A DNA stretch of 64,000 nucleotides from Bacillota bacterium (GCA_023397475.1 JAEWUD010000022.1:1-64000); one strand, 5' to 3'; shown: positions 1-8,906, counted from the first letter of the stretch. Notes: a model not told the origin generated them from the letters alone. Numbers and translations: made by a program.

Positions 1-1
1 C

Positions 2-346
2 TCTTCGGAACACGTGGAGGGAGCGATCGCTTTATCCCTGGCGTATTCCTTGGCCGGCACTGTAAATGCGGTTATACTCTTCCTACTCTACCGAAGGAAT
101 AAGTCTCTTGCGCCGAGAGGTTTAGGACGATTCCTGATCCGTGCCGCTATATGCCTGGCATTTATGATGCTCGTCCTGTCAACGGTACAGCTGATTCCCT
201 TCACACCGGAGGGGAAAGTTATACAGCTTCTTTGGCTGGCCGTTCGCGGTGTCGTCGGAGTTTTGGCCTATCTTGCCGCAGCGAAAGCACTGCAAATGCG
301 TGAACTGGATTCTTTTCTCGATCGTTTCTTGCGAAGGAGAAAATAA
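2..346 (+). CDS. murJ: C-terminal end of a MurJ/MviN-type lipid II flippase (5' truncated by the window edge)
   Basis: The reading frame is open from the first bases of the window, so only the last ~114 codons are visible. The segment has three hydrophobic stretches, an N-terminal motif of the kind GAIALSLAYSLAG followed by N-A-V and a basic RRN loop, and ends in a short basic tail (RRRK). This pattern (G-x-x-A-L-x-x-S near the start of a late transmembrane helix) is typical of the end of MurJ/MviN proteins, which move lipid II across the membrane for peptidoglycan synthesis. The GTG at 14 is probably internal. It is followed by a 136-base gap holding the recA control region. Another MATE/MOP-superfamily exporter, for example a polysaccharide flippase, cannot be excluded from so short a piece. 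Confidence 0.6.
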   Translation, partial: SSEHVEGAIALSLAYSLAGTVNAVILFLLYRRNKSLAPRGLGRFLIRAAICLAFMMLVLSTVQLIPFTPEGKVIQLLWLAVRGVVGVLAYLAAAKALQMRELDSFLDRFLRRRK

Positions 347-367
347 CCGGTCGAATCACACATTTCA

Positions 368-397
368 ATTGTCGAATATTGTCGAATATTGTCGAAA
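368..397. repeat. Three tandem 10-bp repeats upstream of the recA promoter
   Basis: Three head-to-tail copies of ATTGTCGAAT lie at 368-377, 378-387 and 388-397. The last copy ends in A instead of T. The exact 10-bp period matches one helical turn, so the copies lie on the same DNA face, 19 bases upstream of the recA -35 box. Function is unknown. They could be a regulator site, an UP-like element, or slippage. Confidence 0.7.
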
Positions 398-415
398 AGT
401 TTCTTCCCGAATTGA

Positions 416-444
416 TTGACGAAAGTGTAAGCTAAATCTATAAT
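416..444 (+). promoter_or_regulatory. Sigma-A promoter of recA
   Basis: TTGACG at 416-421 and a perfect TATAAT at 439-444 are separated by exactly 17 bases. The predicted transcription start falls near 451, just before the LexA box, which suits SOS repression. Confidence 0.85.
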
Positions 445-454
445 AGTCACATAA

Positions 455-468
455 AGAACGAATGTTCG
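455..468. promoter_or_regulatory. LexA (DinR) SOS box in front of recA
   Basis: The dyad A-GAAC-GAAT-GTTC-G matches the Gram-positive LexA consensus CGAAC-N4-GTTCG at all but the first base. It sits between the promoter -10 and the ribosome binding site (AAGGAGG at 471-477), so a bound repressor would block recA transcription. Confidence 0.85.
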
Positions 469-482
469 ATAAGGAGGATCAC

Positions 483-1592
483 ATGGCCAAGGCAGATAAA
501 TCTCAAGGTAAGGTGAATACACCCATCGGTTTGAAGATAGATTCGGATCGCGCACGCGCACTGGACGCGGCTCTGATGCAGATTGAGAAGCAGTTCGGTA
601 AGGGTGCCGTTATGAAGTTGGGGGAGAGGGCCGGTATGGTCATTGATGTCATCCCGACCGGAGCTCTTACTCTGGATTTGGCCTTGGGTGTCGGCGGCGT
701 TCCCAAGGGTCGCGTCATCGAGATCTACGGACCGGAGTCATCCGGTAAGACGACCGTTGCCCTTCATATTGTCGCCGAGTCTCAGAAAGCCGGCGGTACC
801 GCCGCCTTCATCGATGCGGAACATGCGCTGGATCCGGCCTACGCGGCGAAGATCGGCGTGAACATCGACGATCTGATAATTTCCCAGCCGGATACCGGTG
901 AACAAGCCCTGGAGATCACAGAGGCCCTTGTACGCAGCGGAGCGATTGACATTATCGTTATTGACTCGGTTGCTGCCCTCGTCCCCAAGGCGGAGATCGA
1001 CGGTGAGATGGGTGATTCCCATGTCGGCTTGCAGGCGAGACTGATGTCGCAGGCTCTTCGTAAGTTGACCGGCGTTATCAGCAAGTCCAGTACGGTTTGC
1101 ATCTTCATCAACCAGCTTCGTGAGAAGGTCGGAGTCATGTTCGGTAATCCGGAGACAACAACCGGAGGACGCGCGCTGAAGTTCTATTCTTCGGTTCGAC
1201 TGGATGTAAGAAGAACCGAGAGCCTTCGTAACGGAACAGAGGTCATCGGCAATCATACACGAGTGAAGGTTGTTAAGAACAAGGTAGCCCCTCCGTTCAA
1301 GGAAGCGGAGTTCGATATTATGTACGGAGAGGGTATATCCAAGGAAGGTTGTATCATCGACCTCGGTGTCGCTCGCGAGATTATTGACAAGAGCGGTTCG
1401 TGGTTCTCCTATAACGGACAGAGAATCGGTCAGGGTAAGGATAACGCGAGAGTATTTCTCAAGGAGAATCCGGCGATTCGCGATGAGATAGAGGCGAAGA
1501 TCCGCGGATCATTTGATCCCGTGGCGGAGGATGCCATTGTCTCCGTTGACGATCCGGCATCGGAATCCGACATTCTGGGTATTGAGCTGTAA
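483..1592 (+). CDS. recA: RecA recombinase
   Basis: RecA forms ATP-dependent filaments on single-stranded DNA, drives strand exchange in homologous recombination and stimulates LexA self-cleavage. The protein is 369 residues, the normal length. Walker A is GPESSGKT at about 83-90. The VIDSVAALVPKAE segment (Walker B and loop 1 region), the FINQLREK motif and the GGRALKFY stretch are all present. I start at ATG 483, because AAGGAGG lies 5 bases upstream. A longer in-frame start at 462 would place the LexA box inside the coding region. The gene has its own SOS-type promoter and is followed 22 bases later by recX. Nothing is missing or truncated. Confidence 0.98.
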   Translation: MAKADKSQGKVNTPIGLKIDSDRARALDAALMQIEKQFGKGAVMKLGERAGMVIDVIPTGALTLDLALGVGGVPKGRVIEIYGPESSGKTTVALHIVAESQKAGGTAAFIDAEHALDPAYAAKIGVNIDDLIISQPDTGEQALEITEALVRSGAIDIIVIDSVAALVPKAEIDGEMGDSHVGLQARLMSQALRKLTGVISKSSTVCIFINQLREKVGVMFGNPETTTGGRALKFYSSVRLDVRRTESLRNGTEVIGNHTRVKVVKNKVAPPFKEAEFDIMYGEGISKEGCIIDLGVAREIIDKSGSWFSYNGQRIGQGKDNARVFLKENPAIRDEIEAKIRGSFDPVAEDAIVSVDDPASESDILGIEL

Positions 1593-1614
1593 GACACGAT
1601 CCGGAGGATTTGAT

Positions 1615-2097
1615 GTGGATGCTGAACTTGTCACTTGCCGACAAAGTGCGATCCGGTATATCGGAATCGCAGTTAAGTCGAGCGGACGTGTCTCGGAATA
1701 TCTTCTGTCGAAGGGATTCTCGGAGGAAACATCTGCCCTTACCGTACAGGGACTGATAGATGACGGGTATATAGACGACGGGCGAGTAGCCCGTCGTTTC
1801 CTTCGTAAATCGTCGGGAAGCCATGCGGAGGGTAAGGCCTTACTCCTTCGTCGGATTCTTGCCGCGGGCGTCCGGGCCGAAGCAGCGCAAGAGGCCCTCG
1901 AAGATTATGACGACAAAGCGGCCCTCGAAGAATGTGTCCGAGCGAAGATTTTGCCGGAGTATGAGAAGGCATCAGCCGCCGAAGATTTTGATATGTATCG
2001 CTTTACGCAGAAGGCTTTGCGGACGCTTGCGAGCCGTGGTTTCTCTGTTTCTCAAGCAATCGAGACTTTGCGAAGAACTTTTCGTGATGTAGAATGA
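1615..2097 (+). CDS. recX: RecX regulatory protein
   Basis: RecX binds RecA filaments and limits or modulates RecA activity. The 160-residue protein shows the family's three-helix repeats: an SGRVSEYLLSKGF block followed by LIDDGYIDDGRVARRF, which resembles the conserved L-x-D-x-x-Y-A-x-x-[WF] motif, and a final repeat with TQKALRTLASRGFS. The GTG at 1615 is chosen because CGGAGGA lies 6 bases upstream, and any earlier start would overlap recA out of frame. It is downstream of recA in the usual recA-recX order, so it is probably co-induced by DNA damage. Sequence identity across RecX proteins is low, so the call leans on both pattern and context. Confidence 0.9.
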   Translation: MDAELVTCRQSAIRYIGIAVKSSGRVSEYLLSKGFSEETSALTVQGLIDDGYIDDGRVARRFLRKSSGSHAEGKALLLRRILAAGVRAEAAQEALEDYDDKAALEECVRAKILPEYEKASAAEDFDMYRFTQKALRTLASRGFSVSQAIETLRRTFRDVE

Positions 2098-2106
2098 AGC
2101 CCTACA

Positions 2107-3492
2107 ATGATTGTTTATGAGAAGAGGATGAAGATTTTGCCGAACGATCGTAAGAATGTTCTGATCATTACTCTGGGTTGTTCCAAGAACCTTGTCGATG
2201 CGGAATGCATGATGACGATCCTTGCCGAAGACGGTTATGTTCTGACGAATGACATCGAGTCCGCTGATGCGATCGTCGTCAACACCTGCGGTTTTATAGA
2301 ATCTGCGAAGAAGGAAGCGATCGATACAATTCTTTCTGCCGCAAGGTATAAGAGACCCCGAGGAAGGGCTGCTTTTCTCGTCGTTTCCGGTTGCCTGTCA
2401 CAGCGCTATCCCGGAGATATTCTTCAGGATCTTCCTGAGGTTGACGCTGTTCTCGGAACGGCGCATTACGGAGATATTGCCTCTTGTCTCGATCGTCTGT
2501 TCGCAGGGGAGGAGCTCACGGCCATGTCCTTCGTTGACCATGCCGGTACGCTCAGCCACCTGCGCGAAGACCGTATGGTGACAACAAATTCGTATGCCTG
2601 GCTGAAGATCGCAGAAGGGTGTTCGAACCGGTGCGCGTATTGCGCGATCCCGATGATTCGAGGCGACTTTATCTCGCGCGACATGGAGGCGATCGTAGCG
2701 GAGGCTGAACTTCTTGCCAAGCAAGGCAAGCGTGAGATCATTCTCACAGCACAGGATACTACGAGATACGGTCTCGATCTATACGGGACCAGAAGTCTTC
2801 CGGAACTGATTCGCCGGATTACGGCGATCGACGAGGTAGCCAGTGTTCGGATCATGTACGCGTATTCCGACGGTATTACGGACGAGTTAATTCAAGAGAT
2901 GGAGACGAATACCAAGCTTCTGCATTATCTGGATATGCCGATTCAGCATGGGAGTGATGCGGTTCTTGCTCGTATGAACCGCAGGGATACGGAGAGTACG
3001 ATCAGCGCTCTTCTGGACACGCTTCGTACTCGCATTCCGGATATTGTTCTTCGAACCACAATTCTTGTCGGATTTCCCGGGGAGACCCTGGCGGATATGA
3101 ATCGGATGATTCGGAATCTTACACGATGGAGATTTGATCGTCTGGGCTGTTTTGTGTTCTCACCCGAAGAGGGGACACCAGCATATACAATGCCGGATCA
3201 GGTGTCGCAAAGGACGGCGAATCGGAGGTTGGACCGTGTTATGCGGTTGCAACAGGATATTTCGCTCGAACGGAATGAAGAACGCGTCGGAAAAACTGTC
3301 AATGTGACTATTGAATCCATTTCCGACGATGGTATATTCTACATGGGTCGGAGTTTCGGAGAAGCCCCGGAGGTTGATCCGATGATCTACGTCATTGCGC
3401 AAGATACAATTCCGGCAATGTATGAGACGTATCCCGTTCGGCTGGTTGAAGCCTCCTCGTATGATTTAACAGGAGTAATTGAGAAGTTATGA
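2107..3492 (+). CDS. rimO: RimO, ribosomal protein S12 methylthiotransferase
   Basis: This is a radical-SAM methylthiotransferase that modifies an aspartate of ribosomal protein S12. The N-terminal domain has the three cluster cysteines (TLGCSKN, NTCGF, SGCLSQ; about 25, 61 and 96). The radical-SAM motif CSNRCAYC is at about 172-179, and a TRAM-like C-terminus follows. TLGCSKN with the RimO-type LDMPIQHGSD separates it from MiaB, which is present elsewhere in the window. The start is uncertain. ATG 2107 has no clear ribosome binding site. ATG 2128 is too close to GAAGAGG (2121-2127). A TTG at 2137 has the best spacing (9 bases). It follows recX by 9 bases and overlaps pgsA by 4 (ATGA). Confidence 0.93.
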   Translation: MIVYEKRMKILPNDRKNVLIITLGCSKNLVDAECMMTILAEDGYVLTNDIESADAIVVNTCGFIESAKKEAIDTILSAARYKRPRGRAAFLVVSGCLSQRYPGDILQDLPEVDAVLGTAHYGDIASCLDRLFAGEELTAMSFVDHAGTLSHLREDRMVTTNSYAWLKIAEGCSNRCAYCAIPMIRGDFISRDMEAIVAEAELLAKQGKREIILTAQDTTRYGLDLYGTRSLPELIRRITAIDEVASVRIMYAYSDGITDELIQEMETNTKLLHYLDMPIQHGSDAVLARMNRRDTESTISALLDTLRTRIPDIVLRTTILVGFPGETLADMNRMIRNLTRWRFDRLGCFVFSPEEGTPAYTMPDQVSQRTANRRLDRVMRLQQDISLERNEERVGKTVNVTIESISDDGIFYMGRSFGEAPEVDPMIYVIAQDTIPAMYETYPVRLVEASSYDLTGVIEKL

Positions 3493-4118
3493 ATACACCA
3501 AACAAGCTGTCTTTATTGCGAATTTTGATCGTTCCCTTCATCATTGCATTTATGCTGCCGATCCAGATCTTTTCCTTTGTACCCACCGGATGGAATTCTT
3601 TCGTTGCGCAATATGGAATGACGATTGCGGGTGTGCTTTTTGTCGTGGCATCATTGACCGATATGGCAGACGGCAAGATCGCCCGGAAATATAACCTCAT
3701 CACGAATCTCGGCAAATTTCTGGATTCTCTTGCGGACAAGATGCTTGTTATCTCGGTTCTGATTGCGCTGGTCGAGACCGGTCGAGTTAGTTCAGTTTTT
3801 GTCATTATCATAGTAATCCGTGAGTTTATGGTTACGGGCGTCCGGTTGGTTGCCAGTGAGAAGGGCGTCGTTATGGCGGCCGCGATGATCGGAAAGATCA
3901 AGACGGTTCTGCAGATGGCAGCGATTATCTGGATTCTTTTCGAACAGCTTCTGTTGAAGATTGCCGTGATTATGCTGCCTACAACCGAAGCGGGACAGAT
4001 TCTTTTCGCGATCACGCTTGTCGGAGATATTCTCCTCGTCGGATCGGTCATTATGACGATTATTTCGGGCACGGATTATCTTCTTAAGAATCTTTCGTAT
4101 TTCAAGGAGAAGAAATAA
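3489..4118 (+). CDS. pgsA: CDP-diacylglycerol-glycerol-3-phosphate 3-phosphatidyltransferase
   Basis: This membrane enzyme makes phosphatidylglycerol phosphate, the first committed step to phosphatidylglycerol and cardiolipin. The 209-residue protein carries the CDP-alcohol phosphotransferase signature DG-x2-AR-x8-G-x3-D-x3-D at about 60-81 (DGKIAR ... GKFLD ... D). It has several transmembrane stretches and a basic C-terminus. Its start codon overlaps the rimO stop as ATGA, so the two are probably translationally coupled. The rimO-pgsA pairing is common in Firmicutes and supports the specific call over other members of the family, such as cardiolipin or phosphatidylserine synthases. Confidence 0.93.
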   Translation: MNTPNKLSLLRILIVPFIIAFMLPIQIFSFVPTGWNSFVAQYGMTIAGVLFVVASLTDMADGKIARKYNLITNLGKFLDSLADKMLVISVLIALVETGRVSSVFVIIIVIREFMVTGVRLVASEKGVVMAAAMIGKIKTVLQMAAIIWILFEQLLLKIAVIMLPTTEAGQILFAITLVGDILLVGSVIMTIISGTDYLLKNLSYFKEKK

Positions 4119-4163
4119 AACTTTGAAAATCAAAATAAATCCGTAAACTTTTGCGAATTTATA

Positions 4164-4192
4164 TTGACATTTTATGAGGGTTCAGATACAAA
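4164..4192 (+). promoter_or_regulatory. Probable promoter of acpP
   Basis: A perfect TTGACA at 4164-4169 is followed after 17 bases by TACAAA at 4187-4192 (4 of 6 matches). It lies in the 119-base gap between pgsA and acpP. Confidence 0.6.
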
Positions 4193-4237
4193 CAATGTAA
4201 GACGATTGTGAGAGCAATCACCCAGGAGGTAAAGATA

Positions 4238-4477
4238 ATGTCAGTTGATCCGATTTTTGAGAGTGTTAAGGGTATTCTTGTAGAGCAGCTTGGTGTAGAC
4301 GGCGATACCGTAACGATGGAGTCGAACTTTATCGACGATCTGAACGCTGATTCCTTGGATATTGTTGAGCTCGTTATGGCGATGGAGCAGGAGTTTGGCG
4401 TATCCATTCCTGACGAAGAAGCTGAGCGTATTAAGTCTGTCGGAGATGCCGTAGAGTTCATTAAGGCGAACGTTTAA
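4238..4477 (+). CDS. acpP: Acyl carrier protein
   Basis: This small acidic carrier of growing fatty acids is 79 residues long. The phosphopantetheine attachment serine is in the NADSLDIVELV motif (Ser39). Helix II and the EFGVSIPDEEA region are typical. The start at ATG 4238 is set by AGGAGGT at 4224-4230. The longer in-frame start at 4208 would add an atypical leader. It stands alone between a promoter and a strong terminator, but rnc follows directly, an acpP-rnc-smc-ftsY order often seen in Firmicutes. Confidence 0.96.
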   Translation: MSVDPIFESVKGILVEQLGVDGDTVTMESNFIDDLNADSLDIVELVMAMEQEFGVSIPDEEAERIKSVGDAVEFIKANV

Positions 4478-4501
4478 TCCGTTGATGACACAGTTTACCG
4501 G

Positions 4502-4535
4502 GAGCCCCTTCCATGAGGGGGCTCTTTGTATTTAT
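4502..4535 (+). terminator. Intrinsic terminator after acpP
   Basis: A 7-bp GAGCCCC/GGGGCTC stem (4502-4508 with 4518-4524) with a 9-base loop is followed by the T-rich run TTTGTATTTATTT. It ends 12 bases before the rnc start, so rnc is either read through or has weak initiation of its own. Confidence 0.85.
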
Positions 4536-4546
4536 TTAGGAGATAT

Positions 4547-5272
4547 ATGAATATCGAAGATCAAGAAATCCGGGAACGTTGGCATCGTCTGGAGGCCAGG
4601 ATCGGTTATGCATTTCATGATCCATCTCTACTCGAGACAGCATTAACCCATTCAACGTACGCGTACGAGCACAGATCGCAACATCTCGTCAGTAATGAAC
4701 GGTTGGAGTTTGTCGGCGATGGAATACTCGACTTTCTTGTCGCGGAAACTTTGTATCGGCGTGCCCCGGATCGTGATGAAGGATATTTATCAAAAACGCG
4801 CGCGTTGATCGTCTGTGAAGCAACTCTCTCCTCCATTGCGGTTGACATTGGGATGGGAGATTGTCTGCTCATGGGCAAAGGTGAGTCGATGACCGGCGGT
4901 CGGGAGAAACCTTCGAATCTTTCGAATGCTATGGAGGCTCTGTTTGCCGCATGTTACTACGACGGTGGTTTTGATACCGCCAAAGAGCTGGTTCTTCGCC
5001 TCATGGCTTCTCCGATCGAGGAGGCATTGCGAGGAGAACTCATTTTCGACTACAAGAGCCGACTTCTGGAGCTTGTTCAAGCGAAGGGAAGCATGCATAC
5101 GGCTCGCTTTGCCATCGTATCCGAGGATGGGCCGGTGCACGAGAGGGTTTATACAGCGTCCGTCTTTATTGATGAAGCGGAAGTTTGTTCCGGCCAGGGC
5201 TTATCGAAAAAACAGGCGGAACAGGAAGCGGCCAAAAACTGGTATTCTTCGCACAGGAAGGGATTTTCCTAA
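4547..5272 (+). CDS. rnc: Ribonuclease III
   Basis: This double-strand-specific endoribonuclease processes rRNA and other structured RNAs. The 241-residue protein has the signature NERLEFVGDGIL at about 50-61 (E54 and D58 of the metal site). A second catalytic segment, LSNAMEALFAACYYDGG, is at about 125-141, and a C-terminal dsRNA-binding domain has KSRLLELVQAKG and KKQAEQEAAK. The second catalytic aspartate of the family is Asn127 here, while the following Glu130 is kept. ATG 4547 is preceded by AGGAG at 4538-4542. The earlier start at 4526 would lie inside the acpP terminator. It is followed by smc 54 bases later. Confidence 0.95.
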   Translation: MNIEDQEIRERWHRLEARIGYAFHDPSLLETALTHSTYAYEHRSQHLVSNERLEFVGDGILDFLVAETLYRRAPDRDEGYLSKTRALIVCEATLSSIAVDIGMGDCLLMGKGESMTGGREKPSNLSNAMEALFAACYYDGGFDTAKELVLRLMASPIEEALRGELIFDYKSRLLELVQAKGSMHTARFAIVSEDGPVHERVYTASVFIDEAEVCSGQGLSKKQAEQEAAKNWYSSHRKGFS

Positions 5273-5326
5273 TACGTATTTTTTTGTGTATAATAGGCTT
5301 CGAGTACGTGGAAGGAAATCGACTTC

Positions 5327-8300
5327 ATGCATCTGAAAAAACTTGAAATCCAGGGTTTTAAATCATTCCCGGAGTATACGCTGATCGAATTTGATCAGGG
5401 TATGACGGCGATTGTCGGTCCGAACGGAAGCGGCAAGTCGAATGTCACGGACGCGATACGCTGGGTTCTCGGCGAACAGAGCGTTCGCATGCTTCGCGGC
5501 GGCAAGATGGAGGACGTTATTTTTAACGGAACCCAATCGAGACGCGCGATGAATTACGCCGAAGTGACGATGACTTTGGATAACAGTGACGGGAAACTCG
5601 GGATTGACTATACCGAGGTTGCCGTCACCCGTCGACTCTACCGATCCGGGGAGAGCGAGTATCAGCTGAATCGTGTAAACTGTCGGCTGAAGGACGTCCT
5701 TCAGTTGTTTATGGATACCGGACTGGGCAAGGACGGATACTCCATTGTCGGACAGGGCCGGGTCGATGATATCTTGAGTACGCGTTCCGAAGACCGGAGA
5801 AAGGTTCTCGAGGAGGCTTCGGGCATTGTTAAATACAAGGCGCGAAAAGACGAAGCAGAGCGCAAGCTCCTTTCCACCGAACAGAATCTCGTTCGTATAA
5901 CCGATATTCGTTCTGAGCTCGAAGGTCAACTTGAGCCGATGCGTGAGCAGGCGGATAGGGCCAAGAAATACCATAAACTCTACGAAGAGTGGAAAACACT
6001 TGATATTTCCGTATCCCTGCATCTCATTGACAGGAATCAAGCATTTCTTCAGACGGCGGAGAGCGAAGCGCAAGATCTTCTTTCTTCGATCAAAGAGCAG
6101 GAGGATGCGCTGATTGATCTTCGTTCGAAGAATCGCGAGCGATCGGAGGCGTCGAATCAGATCGAGGATGAGTTGGAGGAGCGTCGCCTTCATGTATCGC
6201 AGATCACGGAACGAATGCATCAGGCACAGAACGCGATCGCCGTTCTTCAAGAGCGCAAGAGCCAACTGGAAGCGCGTATGCAATCGAACACAGGCGAAGA
6301 GGATTCAGCCCGAACTGAGATCGAGCGCCTTGCGATAGAGAAACAACTTCAAGATAAGAAGATTACTTCACTCACGCTGCAAAAAGATAAATATCTGCGT
6401 GAGCTGACCACGGCAGAAGGCAAGATGGCGGAACTCATGTCCACCATCGACAGCGCACAGAAGAAGCTGGCTGACGTAAAGAAGCGAATGGAAGATTTGC
6501 AGGACGAGTTATTCGAGGGCAAAGAACGCGCACAGCTTCTTGCTGCCGACCTCGCCATTGTCGAGGCGCGAAAAAAATCCCTTCAACAAGATCGGCTCTT
6601 ACTTGTAAATGAGTCGGATGCGCTGGTTGTTCAGACGGAAGAAGCCGAAGCAAAACAAAAGAGCATTACGAATCAGCTCGCATCGTCTTTGCAGTCGCTC
6701 GAGAAGAAGAAACTGGAACTCGCGCAGATGAAGTCGCGTGACAAAGAGTCGGCGGATCTTCTTGAAGAGAAGACCCGAGCTCTGGATAACACGCGTTTTC
6801 GCAGTAAGACCCTGGAAGAGTTAGAGAAGAATCGTGAAGGGTATCAGGAGCCTGTTCGGCGCCTCTTACAATCGGCCGAGGAATCACCGGAACGTAAATC
6901 GGCAATCGTCGGCGTTCTCGGTGAACTGATTCGCGTTCCCAAGGAATACGAGACGGCGATCGAGATTGCTCTCGGCCAAGCGGTTCACAACATCGTTACC
7001 CCGACGTCAAGAGACGCCGCCGATCTCATTTCCTTTCTGAAAGCCCAACATATGGGTCGTGCGACTTTCTTGCCAATCGACGTCATTCGCGAACGAGATC
7101 TCGAACCGGGATACCAGAAGACGGTAGCAGCAAGCAAGGGATTCATCGGAATCGCCTCCGAACTGATCACATTCCCGGACAATCTCAAGCGTATTATCAG
7201 CAACCTTCTGGGAAGAATTTGTGTCACCGATACACTGCAGAACGCGATGTCTATTGCCTCACAGACCGGCCATTCTTTTCGCGTTGTCACCCTTGACGGT
7301 GATGTGGTAAATCCCGGCGGATCTATGACCGGAGGAAGTATCCGCAAACAAGGTACCGGAATCCTGGGTCGTGCCAGAGAACTCGAGACCTTGGCAGAAC
7401 GTTCAATCCTTTTGGAGAAGGAAATCCTCGCGCTTCGTGACGATCGCGAATCAATCGTCGACGAGATGAAGCGCCTCGCACGGGATATTGTCCTGCTCGA
7501 AGAGCAGACGCACACTTTGTCGATGGAGAAAGTGCGCGCGGATGCGTCTCTCTCTCAAGTCGTGACAGACAAGGAGAAGATCTCGCAACGAATTCTCCTG
7601 ATCGATAAAGAGAAGAACGAGATCGCATCGCGCAAGATGCTGATCACCGAGGATATTAAGGATAACGCCGATGAACTCGCATCCTGCGAGAAGGAGATTG
7701 TCGTCTTACGTCAGTCGGTACTTCATGCGGATGACCAGAACCGTACTGTCCAGGAGGAGCTTGATGATCTTCGCGATGAGATCAACGGATTGAAGATTTC
7801 CGTCGGTTCGATCGAAGAGTCCCTTCGAGGAGCTGTCGAGATCTCCGAACGAATCAACCGCGAACAATCCGGCGTTGAGGACAGCCTGAGAAGACGAAAA
7901 TCCGAGCGGGAGGACGCCGCACGCGAGATTGAGGATATCCTCATGCGCGACCGTGAGCAGAATGCCAGAATCGAGACGCTCCGCGAAGAAGAGACAGCTT
8001 CTCTGACGACGATCAAGTCCTTGCAAATGAAGAAGGACGAGATCGAACAGGAGGTTGCCGGATACATCGACCGCCTCTCCTCCATCTCGGGCAGATTGTC
8101 ATCGTTGCAGAATGAGTATACGAGAATCGAATCGCGAACCGAGAGGTTCTCTCTGGAGATTGACGAGATCAAGAACCGGATGTGGGAAGAGCATGAGTTG
8201 ACCTACGATAACGCTGCCCCGTTGCGCGTGACGGTGGAGAATCTCACCGGCTCACAGAAGCGTCTTTCCGAACTTCGCGGGGATATCAAGGATATCGGTC

Positions 8301-8893
8301 CGGTGAATCTCGGAGCGGTCGAGGAATTTGACCGCATAAGCGATCGATATACCTTCATGCAGAAGCAGATGTCGGACATTATGCAGGCCAAGGCAAATCT
8401 TGCCGGTGTAATCAACGATCTCATATCGGAAATGCGCGAACAGTTCCTCGAGCACTTCCGCCAGATCAATGAGAACTTCAAAGTCGTATTCTCGGATCTG
8501 TTTAATGGCGGAACGGCGGAGATTCTTCTTGAGGACCAGGAAGACGTGTTGTCTTGCGGCATTGACATCAAGGCACAGCCGCCCGGCAAGAAGCTTCAGA
8601 GTCTTACCCTCCTTTCCGGAGGAGAACGTTGCCTGACGGCGATTGCGCTGCTTTTCGCGATATTGCAACTGCGTCCGTCTCCGTTCTGTGTTCTCGACGA
8701 GGTTGAAGCGGCTTTAGATGATGTTAACGTCAATCGGTTCACGGATTTCGTCCGCAGATATACGGAGAAATCACAGTTTATTCTCGTCACACATCGTAAA
8801 GGCACAATGGAGGCTTGCGATCGCATGTACGGCGTGACCATGCAGGAACGCGGCATATCGAAGATTCTCTCCATGCGACTCGGAGAGAGATAA
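5327..8893 (+). CDS. smc: SMC chromosome segregation ATPase
   Basis: SMC forms the core of the condensin-like complex that organises and separates chromosomes. The 1188-residue protein has all five parts: N-terminal ATPase half with Walker A GPNGSGKSN (31-39), a first coiled coil (about 170-510), a hinge (about 515-670, with the VVNPGGSMTGGS edge), a second coiled coil, and a C-terminal half with the ABC signature LSGGE (1096-1100) and Walker B VLDEVEAALDD (around 1120). A good -10 (TATAAT, 5289-5294) lies just upstream, without a clear -35. GAAGGA at 5311-5316 is a distant ribosome binding site. scpA and scpB are not in the window. Confidence 0.98.
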   Translation: MHLKKLEIQGFKSFPEYTLIEFDQGMTAIVGPNGSGKSNVTDAIRWVLGEQSVRMLRGGKMEDVIFNGTQSRRAMNYAEVTMTLDNSDGKLGIDYTEVAVTRRLYRSGESEYQLNRVNCRLKDVLQLFMDTGLGKDGYSIVGQGRVDDILSTRSEDRRKVLEEASGIVKYKARKDEAERKLLSTEQNLVRITDIRSELEGQLEPMREQADRAKKYHKLYEEWKTLDISVSLHLIDRNQAFLQTAESEAQDLLSSIKEQEDALIDLRSKNRERSEASNQIEDELEERRLHVSQITERMHQAQNAIAVLQERKSQLEARMQSNTGEEDSARTEIERLAIEKQLQDKKITSLTLQKDKYLRELTTAEGKMAELMSTIDSAQKKLADVKKRMEDLQDELFEGKERAQLLAADLAIVEARKKSLQQDRLLLVNESDALVVQTEEAEAKQKSITNQLASSLQSLEKKKLELAQMKSRDKESADLLEEKTRALDNTRFRSKTLEELEKNREGYQEPVRRLLQSAEESPERKSAIVGVLGELIRVPKEYETAIEIALGQAVHNIVTPTSRDAADLISFLKAQHMGRATFLPIDVIRERDLEPGYQKTVAASKGFIGIASELITFPDNLKRIISNLLGRICVTDTLQNAMSIASQTGHSFRVVTLDGDVVNPGGSMTGGSIRKQGTGILGRARELETLAERSILLEKEILALRDDRESIVDEMKRLARDIVLLEEQTHTLSMEKVRADASLSQVVTDKEKISQRILLIDKEKNEIASRKMLITEDIKDNADELASCEKEIVVLRQSVLHADDQNRTVQEELDDLRDEINGLKISVGSIEESLRGAVEISERINREQSGVEDSLRRRKSEREDAAREIEDILMRDREQNARIETLREEETASLTTIKSLQMKKDEIEQEVAGYIDRLSSISGRLSSLQNEYTRIESRTERFSLEIDEIKNRMWEEHELTYDNAAPLRVTVENLTGSQKRLSELRGDIKDIGPVNLGAVEEFDRISDRYTFMQKQMSDIMQAKANLAGVINDLISEMREQFLEHFRQINENFKVVFSDLFNGGTAEILLEDQEDVLSCGIDIKAQPPGKKLQSLTLLSGGERCLTAIALLFAILQLRPSPFCVLDEVEAALDDVNVNRFTDFVRRYTEKSQFILVTHRKGTMEACDRMYGVTMQERGISKILSMRLGER

Positions 8894-8906
8894 TACGGAG
8901 GCACTT

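Noticed and set aside
368..397. CRISPR-like repeats
   Set aside because: The units are 10 bp and directly tandem, with no spacers. They are not a CRISPR array, and no cas genes are present.
738..1256. 172-codon open frame antisense to recA
   Set aside because: It lies wholly within recA, has no ribosome binding site and no recognisable protein features. It is a shadow of the recA codon pattern.
3392..4072. 226-codon minus-strand frame opposite pgsA
   Set aside because: Low-complexity Ile/Thr/Arg composition mirrors the transmembrane codons of pgsA. There is no start signal or homology.
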